Part shown: positions 17,492 through 27,026 of the stretch, piece after piece | Layout: each line of letters opens with the position of its first letter | Numbering within the stretch: the first letter of the stretch is position 1 | NCBI RefSeq assembly: GCF_002091675.1 | Contig: NZ_BDAE01000008.1 | Coordinates: 115,115-179,114, forward strand | Source: Pseudomonas luteola NBRC 103146 | GTDB lineage: Bacteria > Pseudomonadota > Gammaproteobacteria > Pseudomonadales > Pseudomonadaceae | Length of the DNA stretch: 64,000 nucleotides | Direction: 5' to 3' | The notes under the pieces: model-generated | The model's database searches: none | Seen by the model: only the letters and a program-made list of their open reading frames with translations | Told to the model about the DNA's origin: nothing | Made by a program: the position numbers and the translations under genes

Positions 17492-18985
17492 TCAATTGTC
17501 TGCCAGCGACAGCGGTCGCGCGACTGACTCGAGTGACTTGCGTTCGGCTGCCACGCCCCAGATCGACTGCACTATCCCTGCTGCAATCATGAGGCTAGCG
17601 CCAATGGCGTAGCCATAGAAGACGTTGACTCGGCTACCACTCTCAATCAGTTGTCCAAACAGGGTTGGGCCAATGATTCCGCCAAGCCCGGTACCAAAGG
17701 CGTAGAACACTGCAATCGCCAAGGCGCGGATTTCCAGCGGGAACGTTTCAGCAACGGTCAGATAAGCCGAGCTGGCTGCGGCTGAGGCAAAGAAGAAGAT
17801 AACCATCCAGGCAATCGTCTGAGTCGTTGCATCCAGCATACCCTGCTGGAACATATAGCCCGTGATAATGAGCAGGACACCTGAAATAGCATAGGTAGAG
17901 CTAATCATGATCCGGCGGCCAACCACATCGAACAGTCGCCCCAAGAGCAGTGGACCACAGAAATTACCGAGCGCAAATGGCAGTACATACCAGCCGACAT
18001 TTTCTGAGGGTACATCGTAGAAATCTGTCAGTACCAACGCATAGGTAAAGAAGATTGCGTTGTAGAAAAAGGCCTGAGCTGTCAGTAGGGTCATGCCTAC
18101 CAATGCGCGTTGGCGATGCACGACAAACAAGCTCTGGAAGACCTCCTTGAGTGGCGTATGGTCCCGACCGCGCATGCGCAAATGGAATTTGGGATCGACC
18201 GGCTCAAGCTTGTAGCCTTCGGCTTCGAAGCGTTTTTCGATGTTATCGACAATTCGCTTGGCCTCTTCTGGCTCATTATGAATCATGAGCCAGCGCGGGC
18301 TTTCGGGTATCCACATGCGCATGAATAGAATGATCAACCCGAGCGCCGCTCCAATGCCAAAGCACATTCTCCACCCCAGGTCGCCTGGAAGCAGTTCGGG
18401 GTCCAGAAACACAATCGAGCCCATGGCACCCAAGGCTGCACCCACCCAGAACGAGCCGTTGATCGTCAGGTCAACCCAGCCGCGATAACGCGCTGGCGTG
18501 AATTCCTGAATGGTGGAATTGATGGCCGTGTACTCGCCTCCAATGCCTGCGCCTGTCAGGAAGCGGAACAGCAGAAAGCTCCACAGGTTCCAGGAAAACG
18601 CCGTCAGAAACGTTGCACCTACATAGAGAAACAGTGTGATGAAAAAGAGCTTGCGACGCCCTAGCCGGTCCGTCAGCCAGCCAAAAAATAACGCACCCAA
18701 AACTGCACCGGCGATGTAAACGCCACCTGCCAATCCAACATCAGCATTGGTCAACTGAAGCGCGGGACTCGCCTTCAAGGCGCCGGCTACCGAACCCGCC
18801 AATGTTACTTCAAGACCATCGAGAATCCAGGTAATACCCAAAGCCATGACCAACAGGGTATGAAAGCGCCCCCAGGGCAGGCGGTCGAGCCGGGCCGGAA
18901 GGTTGGTTTCGTAAATGTGCTCGTGCAGTTTTTTGCCAGAAGGGGAATCCGTCTCTTGGACAGCGGAAACATCTGAGGCCGCCAT
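17492..18985 (-). CDS. MFS transporter, sugar-porter type
   Basis: 497 residues from the ATG at 18985, which has AGGAC upstream; an ATG at 19039 would add 18 residues. About twelve membrane helices are visible. Family signatures are DRLGRRK after helix 2, RFLTGAGIGGEYTA in helix 4, PESPRWL after helix 6 and the charged loop GRLFDVVGRR between helices 8 and 9. These mark the metabolite:H+ symporter / sugar porter branch in the inner membrane. It is divergent from a LamB-like porin gene 200 bases away, which suggests shared control and substrate. Which solute it carries cannot be told. Confidence 0.85.
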   Translation of the reverse strand: MAASDVSAVQETDSPSGKKLHEHIYETNLPARLDRLPWGRFHTLLVMALGITWILDGLEVTLAGSVAGALKASPALQLTNADVGLAGGVYIAGAVLGALFFGWLTDRLGRRKLFFITLFLYVGATFLTAFSWNLWSFLLFRFLTGAGIGGEYTAINSTIQEFTPARYRGWVDLTINGSFWVGAALGAMGSIVFLDPELLPGDLGWRMCFGIGAALGLIILFMRMWIPESPRWLMIHNEPEEAKRIVDNIEKRFEAEGYKLEPVDPKFHLRMRGRDHTPLKEVFQSLFVVHRQRALVGMTLLTAQAFFYNAIFFTYALVLTDFYDVPSENVGWYVLPFALGNFCGPLLLGRLFDVVGRRIMISSTYAISGVLLIITGYMFQQGMLDATTQTIAWMVIFFFASAAASSAYLTVAETFPLEIRALAIAVFYAFGTGLGGIIGPTLFGQLIESGSRVNVFYGYAIGASLMIAAGIVQSIWGVAAERKSLESVARPLSLADN

Positions 18986-19037
18986 ATTTCTTGTCCTCAC
19001 TATTTTTATAAAGGGGCCGTACAGCGATGCGACTGGC

Positions 19038-19085
19038 ACTTTTGTACAGCTCGTCTACAAATTGAGAGCTAGGTCATACAAAAGT
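19038..19085. promoter_or_regulatory. Nested inverted repeats between MFS and porin genes
   Basis: ACTTTTGTA (19038-19046) and TACAAAAGT (19077-19085) are perfect inverted copies; inside them AGCTC (19048-19052) and GAGCT (19066-19070) form a second pair. The element lies in the 200-base divergent promoter region. It could be an operator or a transcript hairpin. Confidence 0.4.
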
Positions 19086-19183
19086 AGTTCAGCGAGGCGC
19101 TACGCAACTCGTCGAGAAACAGCGAGTCCGAGAAAAGCTTTTTTTAAAAAAGAACTATTGCGCTATCGGGATAGAGAAAATAA

Positions 19184-20404
<1,221 letters not shown>

Positions 20405-20414
20405 AGCGGTAGCA

Positions 20415-20454
20415 TTATAGCCGTATTCTGACATCAGCCCCGATACGGCTATAA
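20415..20454 (+). terminator. Hairpin after the porin gene
   Basis: TTATAGCCGTAT (20415-20426) and ATACGGCTATAA (20443-20454) form a perfect 12-bp stem with a 16-base loop, ten bases after the stop. No T run follows, so it may be a stabilising or weakly terminating hairpin. Confidence 0.5.
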
Positions 20455-20581
20455 GCCTTCGACCATCCAGAAGCAATCGATCTTAGTCGGCTCTATTCTA
20501 GAAAGAACTTTAAGTTTATCTCCGGGTCCGTTCTACGAAGCCCACCTCCGGCATCTGTCGGAACGACCTGGAGATAATGCC

Positions 20582-21886
20582 ATGAGCCATCTCGCCCGCG
20601 AGATGAACACTGTGGATGCCTTCGCTCTCGACACCCCTGGCTGCCTCATCGAACGCTTTACACAGGTTCGATCCGCTACTGAAAAGCTTTGTGCTCCCCT
20701 TCAGACCGAAGACTACCTGATTCAAAGCATGCCAGACGTCAGTCCGCCCAAATGGCATCTGGCCCACGTGACCTGGTTTTTCGAAGCGTTCATTCTCAAG
20801 CCCTTCCTGCCGGGCTACAAGACGCTAGATCCCGCTTACGATTACCTGTTCAACTCCTATTACGAAACCCATGGCACCCCATTCCCACGAGCCAAGCGCG
20901 GGCTGATCTCCCGTCCAACCGTTGCAGAGGTCTATGGCTTTCGCCAATGGGTCGATCAGGCCATGCTCGAACTGCTAAACCATCTGCCGGAACAGCATGC
21001 TGAAGAAATCGCCCGTCGGACAGAACTCGGGCTACACCATGAGCAGCAACATCAGGAGCTGCTGCTCATGGACATCAAGCATATCCTGGCCCAGAACCCT
21101 CTCCATCCGGTGTATCGGCACGATCTCAAGCCAGCCACACACGCTGATTCCACTCCGCTGACATGGCATTCATATCCGGCTGGCGTACGCCACATAGGCC
21201 ATAGCGGTGACGGTTTTGCCTTTGATTGCGAGACACCACGCCACCGCGTCTTTGTCGATGAGTTCCAGTTGGCGAATCGCCTGGTCACCAACGGTGAGTA
21301 CATGGCCTTTATCGAAGATCAGGGCTATAGCCGCAGTGATCTCTGGCTGTCCGATGGCTTCAGCCAAGTGCGGCAGGCCGGCTGGCAAGCACCCCTCTAC
21401 TGGGAGAACGTAGACGGCCGCTGGTACGCCATGGGCTTGGGCGGCCTGCAACCTGTCGATGAGCAGGCTCCCGTCTGTCATCTGAGCTTTTACGAGGCGG
21501 ATGCATACGCCAGTTGGGCCGGCGCCCGCCTGCCAACCGAAGCCGAATGGGAAGTGGCCGCCGCCGGTCTTTCGCGTACAGGCAACTTTGTCGAGCAGGA
21601 CCATCTCTCGCCTGTGGCCTGTAGGACTCACACGCCCGATCAACCCTGCCAGCTGTTTGGAGACGTTTGGGAATGGACCGGCAGCGCCTATCGCCCCTAC
21701 CCCGGCTTCAAGCCGCTGGATGGCAGTCTGGGCGAGTACAACGGCAAATTCATGTCCGGGCAGATGGTCTTGCGGGGCGGCTGTTGCGCTACCCCTGCCG
21801 ATCATATTCGCGCGACCTACCGTAACTTCTTCTACCCAGCCATGCGTTGGCAATTTGCCGGCCTTCGCCTTGCCAAGGAGATCTGA
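20582..21886 (+). CDS. egtB: Ergothioneine biosynthesis protein EgtB
   Basis: 434 residues from an ATG with GGAG eight bases upstream. The N-terminal DinB-like domain contains WHLAHVTWFFE near 58-68 and LGLHHEQQHQELLLMD near 149-164, whose histidines supply the iron-binding triad. The C-terminal FGE-sulfatase fold holds RLPTEAEWE, FGDVWEWTGSAY, LRGGCCATP and FAGLRLA. EgtB is the iron-dependent enzyme that joins a sulfur donor to trimethylhistidine. No egtA or egtC is nearby, so the donor may be free cysteine (inference). Translation runs two bases from egtD. Confidence 0.9.
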   Translation: MSHLAREMNTVDAFALDTPGCLIERFTQVRSATEKLCAPLQTEDYLIQSMPDVSPPKWHLAHVTWFFEAFILKPFLPGYKTLDPAYDYLFNSYYETHGTPFPRAKRGLISRPTVAEVYGFRQWVDQAMLELLNHLPEQHAEEIARRTELGLHHEQQHQELLLMDIKHILAQNPLHPVYRHDLKPATHADSTPLTWHSYPAGVRHIGHSGDGFAFDCETPRHRVFVDEFQLANRLVTNGEYMAFIEDQGYSRSDLWLSDGFSQVRQAGWQAPLYWENVDGRWYAMGLGGLQPVDEQAPVCHLSFYEADAYASWAGARLPTEAEWEVAAAGLSRTGNFVEQDHLSPVACRTHTPDQPCQLFGDVWEWTGSAYRPYPGFKPLDGSLGEYNGKFMSGQMVLRGGCCATPADHIRATYRNFFYPAMRWQFAGLRLAKEI

Positions 21887-21888
21887 TC

Positions 21889-22848
21889 ATGGCTCTAGCG
21901 GTTCGCTTCTACGATCAACAACCGGACGTCGCCAGCGACTCCCTACGTGAAGACGTCCTGAATGGTTTGGCAACCGAACCCAAGGCCATTCCGCCCAAGT
22001 ACTTCTATGATCAGCGCGGCTCCGAACTGTTCGAAGCCATTACCGGTACACCAGAGTACTACCCGACTCGTACTGAAGAGCGCATCCTGACCGAAGCGGC
22101 TGGCGATATCGCTGCTATTGCAGGCTCCGGCATGACGCTCATGGAACTGGGCAGTGGTGCCAGCCGCAAGATTCGGCTCCTGCTGGAAGCCCTGCGTCCT
22201 CAAAGCTACCTGGGTGTGGACATTTCCCGAGACTTTCTTCTGTCCAGCACACACCGCCTGGCCGCTGACTACCCCTGGCTGGACGTAAGTGCGCTGTGCA
22301 CGGATTTCACACAGCCGATGGAGCTTCCACAAACGCTGGGAAAAGCGCCTGTACTGGCCTTCTTTCCCGGTTCGAGCATCGGCAACTTCACGCCAACAGA
22401 AGCACGCTCCTTTCTGCGCAACCTTCACCGATTACTACCACCGGGCAGCGGACTGTTGATCGGTGTGGATCTGGTCAAGAGCAAGGCCCGCCTGGAGGTG
22501 GCCTATAACGATGCCGAGGGCATTACCGCGGCGTTTAACCTCAATCTGCTGGAGCGTATCCGTCGCGAGATGGATACCGACCTTGATCCTTCGCGCTTCA
22601 GCCACTACGCCTTTTACAATGAACAGCAGTCTCGCATTGAAATGCATCTGGTCAGCCGCCGCGCCCAGACGATTCGTGTCGAAGACCAGCGCTTCATGTT
22701 TCGTCAGGGCGAAACGCTGCACACCGAAAACTCTTATAAATACAGTTTGAAAGGATTTGAAACCTTGAGCCGGGAAGCTGGCTTTTCCCCAATAGCCGTA
22801 TGGAAAGATCCCGCGGCACTCTTTAGCATGCACTATCTGGGACGATAG
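21889..22848 (+). CDS. egtD: L-histidine N-alpha-methyltransferase EgtD
   Basis: 319 residues, ATG at 21889 preceded by AAGGAG within the end of egtB. Family marks: PPKYFYDQRGSELFEAITGTPEYYPTRTE near 34-62, ELGSGASRKIRLLL near 85-98 (SAM-binding), FFPGSSIGNF near 152-161, GVDLVKS, and a C-terminal ENSYKYSLKGF. It makes hercynine, the trimethylbetaine of histidine, from SAM in the cytoplasm; EgtB then uses it. The 2-base spacing makes egtB-egtD a clear operon for ergothioneine. Confidence 0.93.
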   Translation: MALAVRFYDQQPDVASDSLREDVLNGLATEPKAIPPKYFYDQRGSELFEAITGTPEYYPTRTEERILTEAAGDIAAIAGSGMTLMELGSGASRKIRLLLEALRPQSYLGVDISRDFLLSSTHRLAADYPWLDVSALCTDFTQPMELPQTLGKAPVLAFFPGSSIGNFTPTEARSFLRNLHRLLPPGSGLLIGVDLVKSKARLEVAYNDAEGITAAFNLNLLERIRREMDTDLDPSRFSHYAFYNEQQSRIEMHLVSRRAQTIRVEDQRFMFRQGETLHTENSYKYSLKGFETLSREAGFSPIAVWKDPAALFSMHYLGR

Positions 22849-22859
22849 CGCCCAAGCAG

Positions 22860-22888
22860 CGGTCAGCCGCGTCGTTAAGGGCTGACCG
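22860..22888 (+). terminator. Hairpin after egtD
   Basis: CGGTCAGCC (22860-22868) and GGCTGACCG (22880-22888) form a 9-bp stem with an 11-base loop, twelve bases after the stop. It is followed by TTAGGG, so there is no true T run. Confidence 0.5.
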
Positions 22889-23062
22889 TTAGGGTACTCA
22901 TGATGCCGATGCGCCACTCTGGCGCAGATGCCAAGGCTAAGCTATTCCTATAGTTGTACTAAACCGTTGCGATTACTAACTGTTTAGTGGAAATGAGCTG
23001 TAGAGCGCTCATGCGAAAGTATGGGTGTGTTATTTAGCAGACATGTCTGCAGGATTTAGCTT

Positions 23063-24886
23063 ATGAGTAACGGCGCTGCCCTTCCGCCTAATGAAACAGA
23101 GCGCTTGGCTGCTTTGCGCAGTTCAAACTTGCTGGACAGCCCAGCTGACCCCGCATTTGACCACATAGCCGAAATTGCTACCGAACTCTTCGACGTGCCT
23201 ATCGCCATCGTTTCGCTGGTGGATGAGCATCGACAATGGTTCAAGTCTATCCGCGGACTCGACGCGCAGGAAACGCCTCGGGATATCTCGTTTTGCTCTC
23301 ATGCCATCCTGGATGAAAACATCATGCAGGTGCGTGATGCCCAAACCGATCCACGGTTCAAGGATAACCCGCTAGTGACCGGCAACCCTGGCATCCGCTT
23401 CTATGCCGGCATCCCGCTAAGGACACACGAAGGCCTGGCTTTGGGCACCCTGTGTTTGGTAGATACCAATCCACGACCGGAGCTCAACACCTCTCAGGTA
23501 CGGCTCCTCAGTAAATTGCGCGATATGCTGATGGAGCGCATCGAGACGCTGCGTTCACTCAGCTACGTAGACCCTATTACCCAGCTGCCTAACCGCAGCC
23601 GTCTGCTGGAAGATGCCGAATCGATGCTGCGCAGCTCCGAAGAGCTGCTGGCCGTCTCCATGGATGTGTTCGACCCGTTCTATCTCAATGGCCTGCTCAA
23701 TGCGCTGGGCCAGGACCACTACGAAGGACTGCTCCAGTCCATCAAGGAGCGACTGCTTTCCCTGCTGCCCTCGGGGATACGGCTGTACTCCATCGGTACG
23801 GCCCGCTTTGCATTTCTGGTCCACGGCATGACCGATCTGCAAGGCAAGGAAGTACTCGATTGCATCGAGCGCGGCATGACGGGGCTTATCGACTACAACG
23901 GCATCCCGATTGAAACCCGTCCCGGTCTGGGGATTCTCAAGCTCAAGCCCGGCGATACCCGCGACTGGCTGAGGGCACTGATCTCGACAGCCGATATCGC
24001 CCGTGAGCGGCGAATGGGGAGCCGTTATTACGACTCAGCCCATGATCTTGCTCAGCAACGGGCTTTTGCCCTGTTGAGCAGCCTGCCGGTCGCCCTGCAC
24101 AGCGAAGGTCAGCTCTCCCTGTTTTATCAGCCTCGCGTAGACCTCAAGTCGGGCACCTGCCGCTGCGTGGAAGCCCTGTTGCGCTGGGCTCATCCCAAGC
24201 TGGGCGCCATTGGGCCTACCGAATTCATAGCACTGGCTGAGAAAACGGCCCTGATTCGCTCCATCAGTTATTGGGTTATCGATGCTGTCTTGAGCCAATA
24301 TGCGCTTTGGAAAGCAGACGGCCATTGTTTCAATGTGTCGATCAACATTTCGTCCCACGACCTGGACGATCCAGACTTTGCCGAACGTGTAGCGGAGAAG
24401 ATGGCCAAACATGGCGTACCGCCCTCCTGTGTGGAGTTCGAGGTGACGGAAAACTCGCTCATGTGCAATTTTGAGAATGCTCGAACCCAGCTGGACGCAC
24501 TCAGGCACCTGGGATCATCCATTTCGATCGATGATTTTGGAACGGGATACAACAATCTGATCTATCTCCGCCAGATACCGACGGATTACATTAAGATCGA
24601 TCAGAGCTTCATTCGCTGCCTACCGGGCGATGATAAGGACGCGCTGATCGTTCGTACCATGGTGGAGCTTGCGCATGGATTGGGATATGAAGTCACCGCA
24701 GAAGGCGTGGAAACGCCAGAGATCCTAGATAGTGTACTGGCGCTAGGCTGTGACGAAGGCCAGGGCTACCACATTGCCAAACCCATGGGTGCGCTTGAGC
24801 TTGAGCACTGGCTCAGGCGACCCGTAACACCTCAGACCTCTGGCCAGGGCGGCTCGCCTTTCTCCTCGTCTTACGCAACGAACTAG
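23063..24886 (+). CDS. GAF - degenerate GGDEF - EAL cyclic-di-GMP protein
   Basis: 607 residues. A GAF domain covers about 20-165 (ATELFDVPIAIVSLVDEHRQWF, then FYAGIPLRTHEGLALGTLCLVD). A GGDEF-like region follows at about 170-330 beginning DPITQLPNRSRLL, but the signature loop is replaced by GTARFAF, so cyclase activity is not expected. The EAL domain, about 340-590, keeps its motifs: EALLRW, NIS, FEVTEN, DDFGTGYNNL, IKIDQSFI, EGVET and EGQGYHIAKPM. It should hydrolyse cyclic-di-GMP, with the GAF domain as sensor. No membrane segment. Ribosome site AGGA precedes the ATG. Confidence 0.88.
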   Translation: MSNGAALPPNETERLAALRSSNLLDSPADPAFDHIAEIATELFDVPIAIVSLVDEHRQWFKSIRGLDAQETPRDISFCSHAILDENIMQVRDAQTDPRFKDNPLVTGNPGIRFYAGIPLRTHEGLALGTLCLVDTNPRPELNTSQVRLLSKLRDMLMERIETLRSLSYVDPITQLPNRSRLLEDAESMLRSSEELLAVSMDVFDPFYLNGLLNALGQDHYEGLLQSIKERLLSLLPSGIRLYSIGTARFAFLVHGMTDLQGKEVLDCIERGMTGLIDYNGIPIETRPGLGILKLKPGDTRDWLRALISTADIARERRMGSRYYDSAHDLAQQRAFALLSSLPVALHSEGQLSLFYQPRVDLKSGTCRCVEALLRWAHPKLGAIGPTEFIALAEKTALIRSISYWVIDAVLSQYALWKADGHCFNVSINISSHDLDDPDFAERVAEKMAKHGVPPSCVEFEVTENSLMCNFENARTQLDALRHLGSSISIDDFGTGYNNLIYLRQIPTDYIKIDQSFIRCLPGDDKDALIVRTMVELAHGLGYEVTAEGVETPEILDSVLALGCDEGQGYHIAKPMGALELEHWLRRPVTPQTSGQGGSPFSSSYATN

Positions 24887-24894
24887 CCTTGAGA

Positions 24895-24930
24895 CGAAGT
24901 TGGCCCTGTAAAAACAGGGCCAACTCGTTT
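24895..24930. terminator. Bidirectional terminator between EAL gene and DEAD-box helicase
   Basis: GTTGGCCCTGT (24899-24909) and ACAGGGCCAAC (24914-24924) form an 11-bp stem with loop AAAA, extended by ACGA/TCGT with one bulged base. CGTTTATT follows on the plus strand. The genes on both sides converge on it. Confidence 0.8.
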
Positions 24931-26248
24931 ATTCCGCGTCCGTCTTCTTACGCCGCAGAGGTGCCATGCCATCCTGGCTGACCACCTTGGAAGCGCTGGG
25001 GCGCTTGGGCCGTGGCGATGTCTTGGCTTTCGTCACTGGCTTCTTGGTGTCGGTCTTTTTCTTCTTGGTGCTGGCAGCCTTGCCAGACGCCTTGAGCTTC
25101 TTCGGCCCTTGATAGGTGCCTTTAAGCGGTTGCACCACGCGCCGCTCGAAACGCAGTTTCAGGTAGCGCTCGATGCTGGACATCAGGTTCCAGTCGGTAT
25201 GGCAGATCAACGAAATTGCCATGCCCGCCTCGCCGGCACGTCCGGTACGGCCAATACGGTGGACATACTCATCCCCGCTGCGCGGCATATCAAAGTTAAT
25301 GACCAGATCCATGCCTTCCACATCCAGGCCACGGGCCGCTACATCCGTAGCAACCAGCACGGACACGGCGCCCTGCTTCAAGCGCTCCATCGCCAGCTTG
25401 CGGTCTTTCTGGTCCTTTTCGCCATGCAGAACGAAAACCTTGATGTTGCTGGCGGTCAACACGCCGCCCAGGCGGTCGGCCTGTACACGGGTATTGGTAA
25501 AGACAATGGCCTTGCGATAGGTCTCGTGGGCCAGCAACCATTGCAGCAGGCGCTCCTTGTGAGCCACGTCATCGGCAGTGATGATCTGCTGGGTGACCGC
25601 CTCGTTGAGTTCCCCGGTGCGATCAAGCATGAGCACTTCCGGCTCACGCAGGACATGTTCTATGACAGTACGCAGGGAGCTACCGCCGCTGGTAGCCGAG
25701 AACAGCAACGTTTGTCGGGACTCTGAAGTGCACGCGTCTGCCAGTTTAAGCACATCTTCGGAGAAGCCCATGTCAAGCATCCGGTCGGCTTCGTCCAGGA
25801 CGAGAAAATCGACATCGTCCAACTCAAGGCTACCGCCATTCAAATGCTCAATCAGCCGTCCGGGCGTTCCGATAAGAATCTCGGGATTCTTGCGCATCGC
25901 CGCGGCCTGCTCCTTGAATCCCTCACCTCCGGTAATGAGTCCGGCCTTTAGAAACGTGAACTGGGCAAACCGCTCGACTTCCTTGAGCGTCTGCTGGGCC
26001 AGCTCGCGGGTAGGCAACAATATCAACACCCGAGCACCCACCTGGGGTTTGGGCTCGGACAACAGACGATGCAGAATCGGCAGGACAAAGGCAGCCGTCT
26101 TGCCACTGCCGGTACGGGCAGTCACACGCAGGTCTCGCCCATCCAGTGCCGGGCCGATGGCGGCCTCCTGAACCGGGGTGGGCTTTTTGAATTTCAGCGT
26201 GTCCAGTGCCTTGAGCAGACGCTCGTGCAGGTCGAAATCGGAAAACAA
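24929..26248 (-). CDS. DEAD-box RNA helicase
   Basis: 439 residues if started at the TTG at 26248, giving MFSDFDLHERLLKALDTL as in close pseudomonad relatives and preceded by TGAGGT; a TTG at 26263 is in frame but has no ribosome site. All motifs are present: Q motif KPTPVQ, ARTGSGKT, PTRELAQQ, TPGRL, DEAD, SAT, VATDVAARGLD and HRIGRTGRAG. The C-terminus (about 365-439) is a Lys-rich, low-complexity tail typical of RhlE/SrmB-like helicases that bind RNA loosely. Likely in ribosome assembly or mRNA decay. Confidence 0.92.
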   Translation of the reverse strand: MFSDFDLHERLLKALDTLKFKKPTPVQEAAIGPALDGRDLRVTARTGSGKTAAFVLPILHRLLSEPKPQVGARVLILLPTRELAQQTLKEVERFAQFTFLKAGLITGGEGFKEQAAAMRKNPEILIGTPGRLIEHLNGGSLELDDVDFLVLDEADRMLDMGFSEDVLKLADACTSESRQTLLFSATSGGSSLRTVIEHVLREPEVLMLDRTGELNEAVTQQIITADDVAHKERLLQWLLAHETYRKAIVFTNTRVQADRLGGVLTASNIKVFVLHGEKDQKDRKLAMERLKQGAVSVLVATDVAARGLDVEGMDLVINFDMPRSGDEYVHRIGRTGRAGEAGMAISLICHTDWNLMSSIERYLKLRFERRVVQPLKGTYQGPKKLKASGKAASTKKKKTDTKKPVTKAKTSPRPKRPSASKVVSQDGMAPLRRKKTDAE

Positions 26249-26321
26249 GGACGCATACCTCAAAGAAAATCGTAGTTCTGCTGTATAGCCTACCGGTTAC
26301 GCAACAAAATCGCTGCCTTAT

Positions 26322-27026
26322 TTAGCGCAACGGATGTTTCAGCTTCCCAATGGGTAGCTCATCGACGTGACAGTAGACGGCTTGTAGATCAGCTGCCAGC
26401 TGACGCGCACGTCCAACGCGAACCGGAGCACGCTCGGTATCGATGACAAGGACAGACGCATCAAGACGAGGCAATGAGGTCCAGGCGCGTACCCGGCCAT
26501 CGGTCATCACAACGACACTTACCGGCTCATTGCCGAGACGACATTGGTGTTGCTTTAGCCACTCATGTGCGTGCTTCAGGGATTCAAGCAAGGGAGTACC
26601 GCCCCCTGCACCCAGGTCTGCAAGCCAATCCGGAACCTGCTGACTGGCTCGACGAGCCTGGGCAAGCCAGTGCGGCTGTACGCCTGTTGCGCCCAGCACC
26701 GCTACGCTTGCCCGTGCACGGTAAGCCTGCTCGAGAAAACCCAGCAATACGCCTTTGGCTTGCACCAAGGCGCCATGACGTCGCATGGACGCCGAGGCAT
26801 CGACAATGAACAACCAATGCTCTCGTGGCGACTGAGAGCGAGGCCGGCGTATCAGGTCAGCCTCACGTCGAGGAAGCCCCTTCAGCAGAGTCGGTACCCA
26901 GGCAACTGCCCCTGCCTCACCTGTGCGAGAAGCACCGTGCCGACCACTACTGGCATTCCCCGGTAAAGGTCGAGCATCCGCCACTTGGGTTACACGCGGG
27001 CGAATGCTCAGCGCTTTTTTGGCCAA
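26322..27026 (-). CDS. VWA-domain protein, ChlD-like chelatase subunit (short form)
   Basis: 234 residues from a TTG at 27026, which overlaps the end of the upstream gene; the exact start is uncertain. The first 60 residues are basic and proline-rich. A von Willebrand A domain follows, with MIDAS start DASAS near 76-80, a Thr in GGGTPLLES and an Asp in MTDGR. It corresponds to the C-terminal third of BchD/ChlD; the AAA+ part is absent. With the ChlI-like ATPase and CobN it should form the motor of the cobaltochelatase, as in other pseudomonads (established gene grouping). Last gene of the cobW-cobN operon. Confidence 0.82.
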   Translation of the reverse strand: MAKKALSIRPRVTQVADARPLPGNASSGRHGASRTGEAGAVAWVPTLLKGLPRREADLIRRPRSQSPREHWLFIVDASASMRRHGALVQAKGVLLGFLEQAYRARASVAVLGATGVQPHWLAQARRASQQVPDWLADLGAGGGTPLLESLKHAHEWLKQHQCRLGNEPVSVVVMTDGRVRAWTSLPRLDASVLVIDTERAPVRVGRARQLAADLQAVYCHVDELPIGKLKHPLR

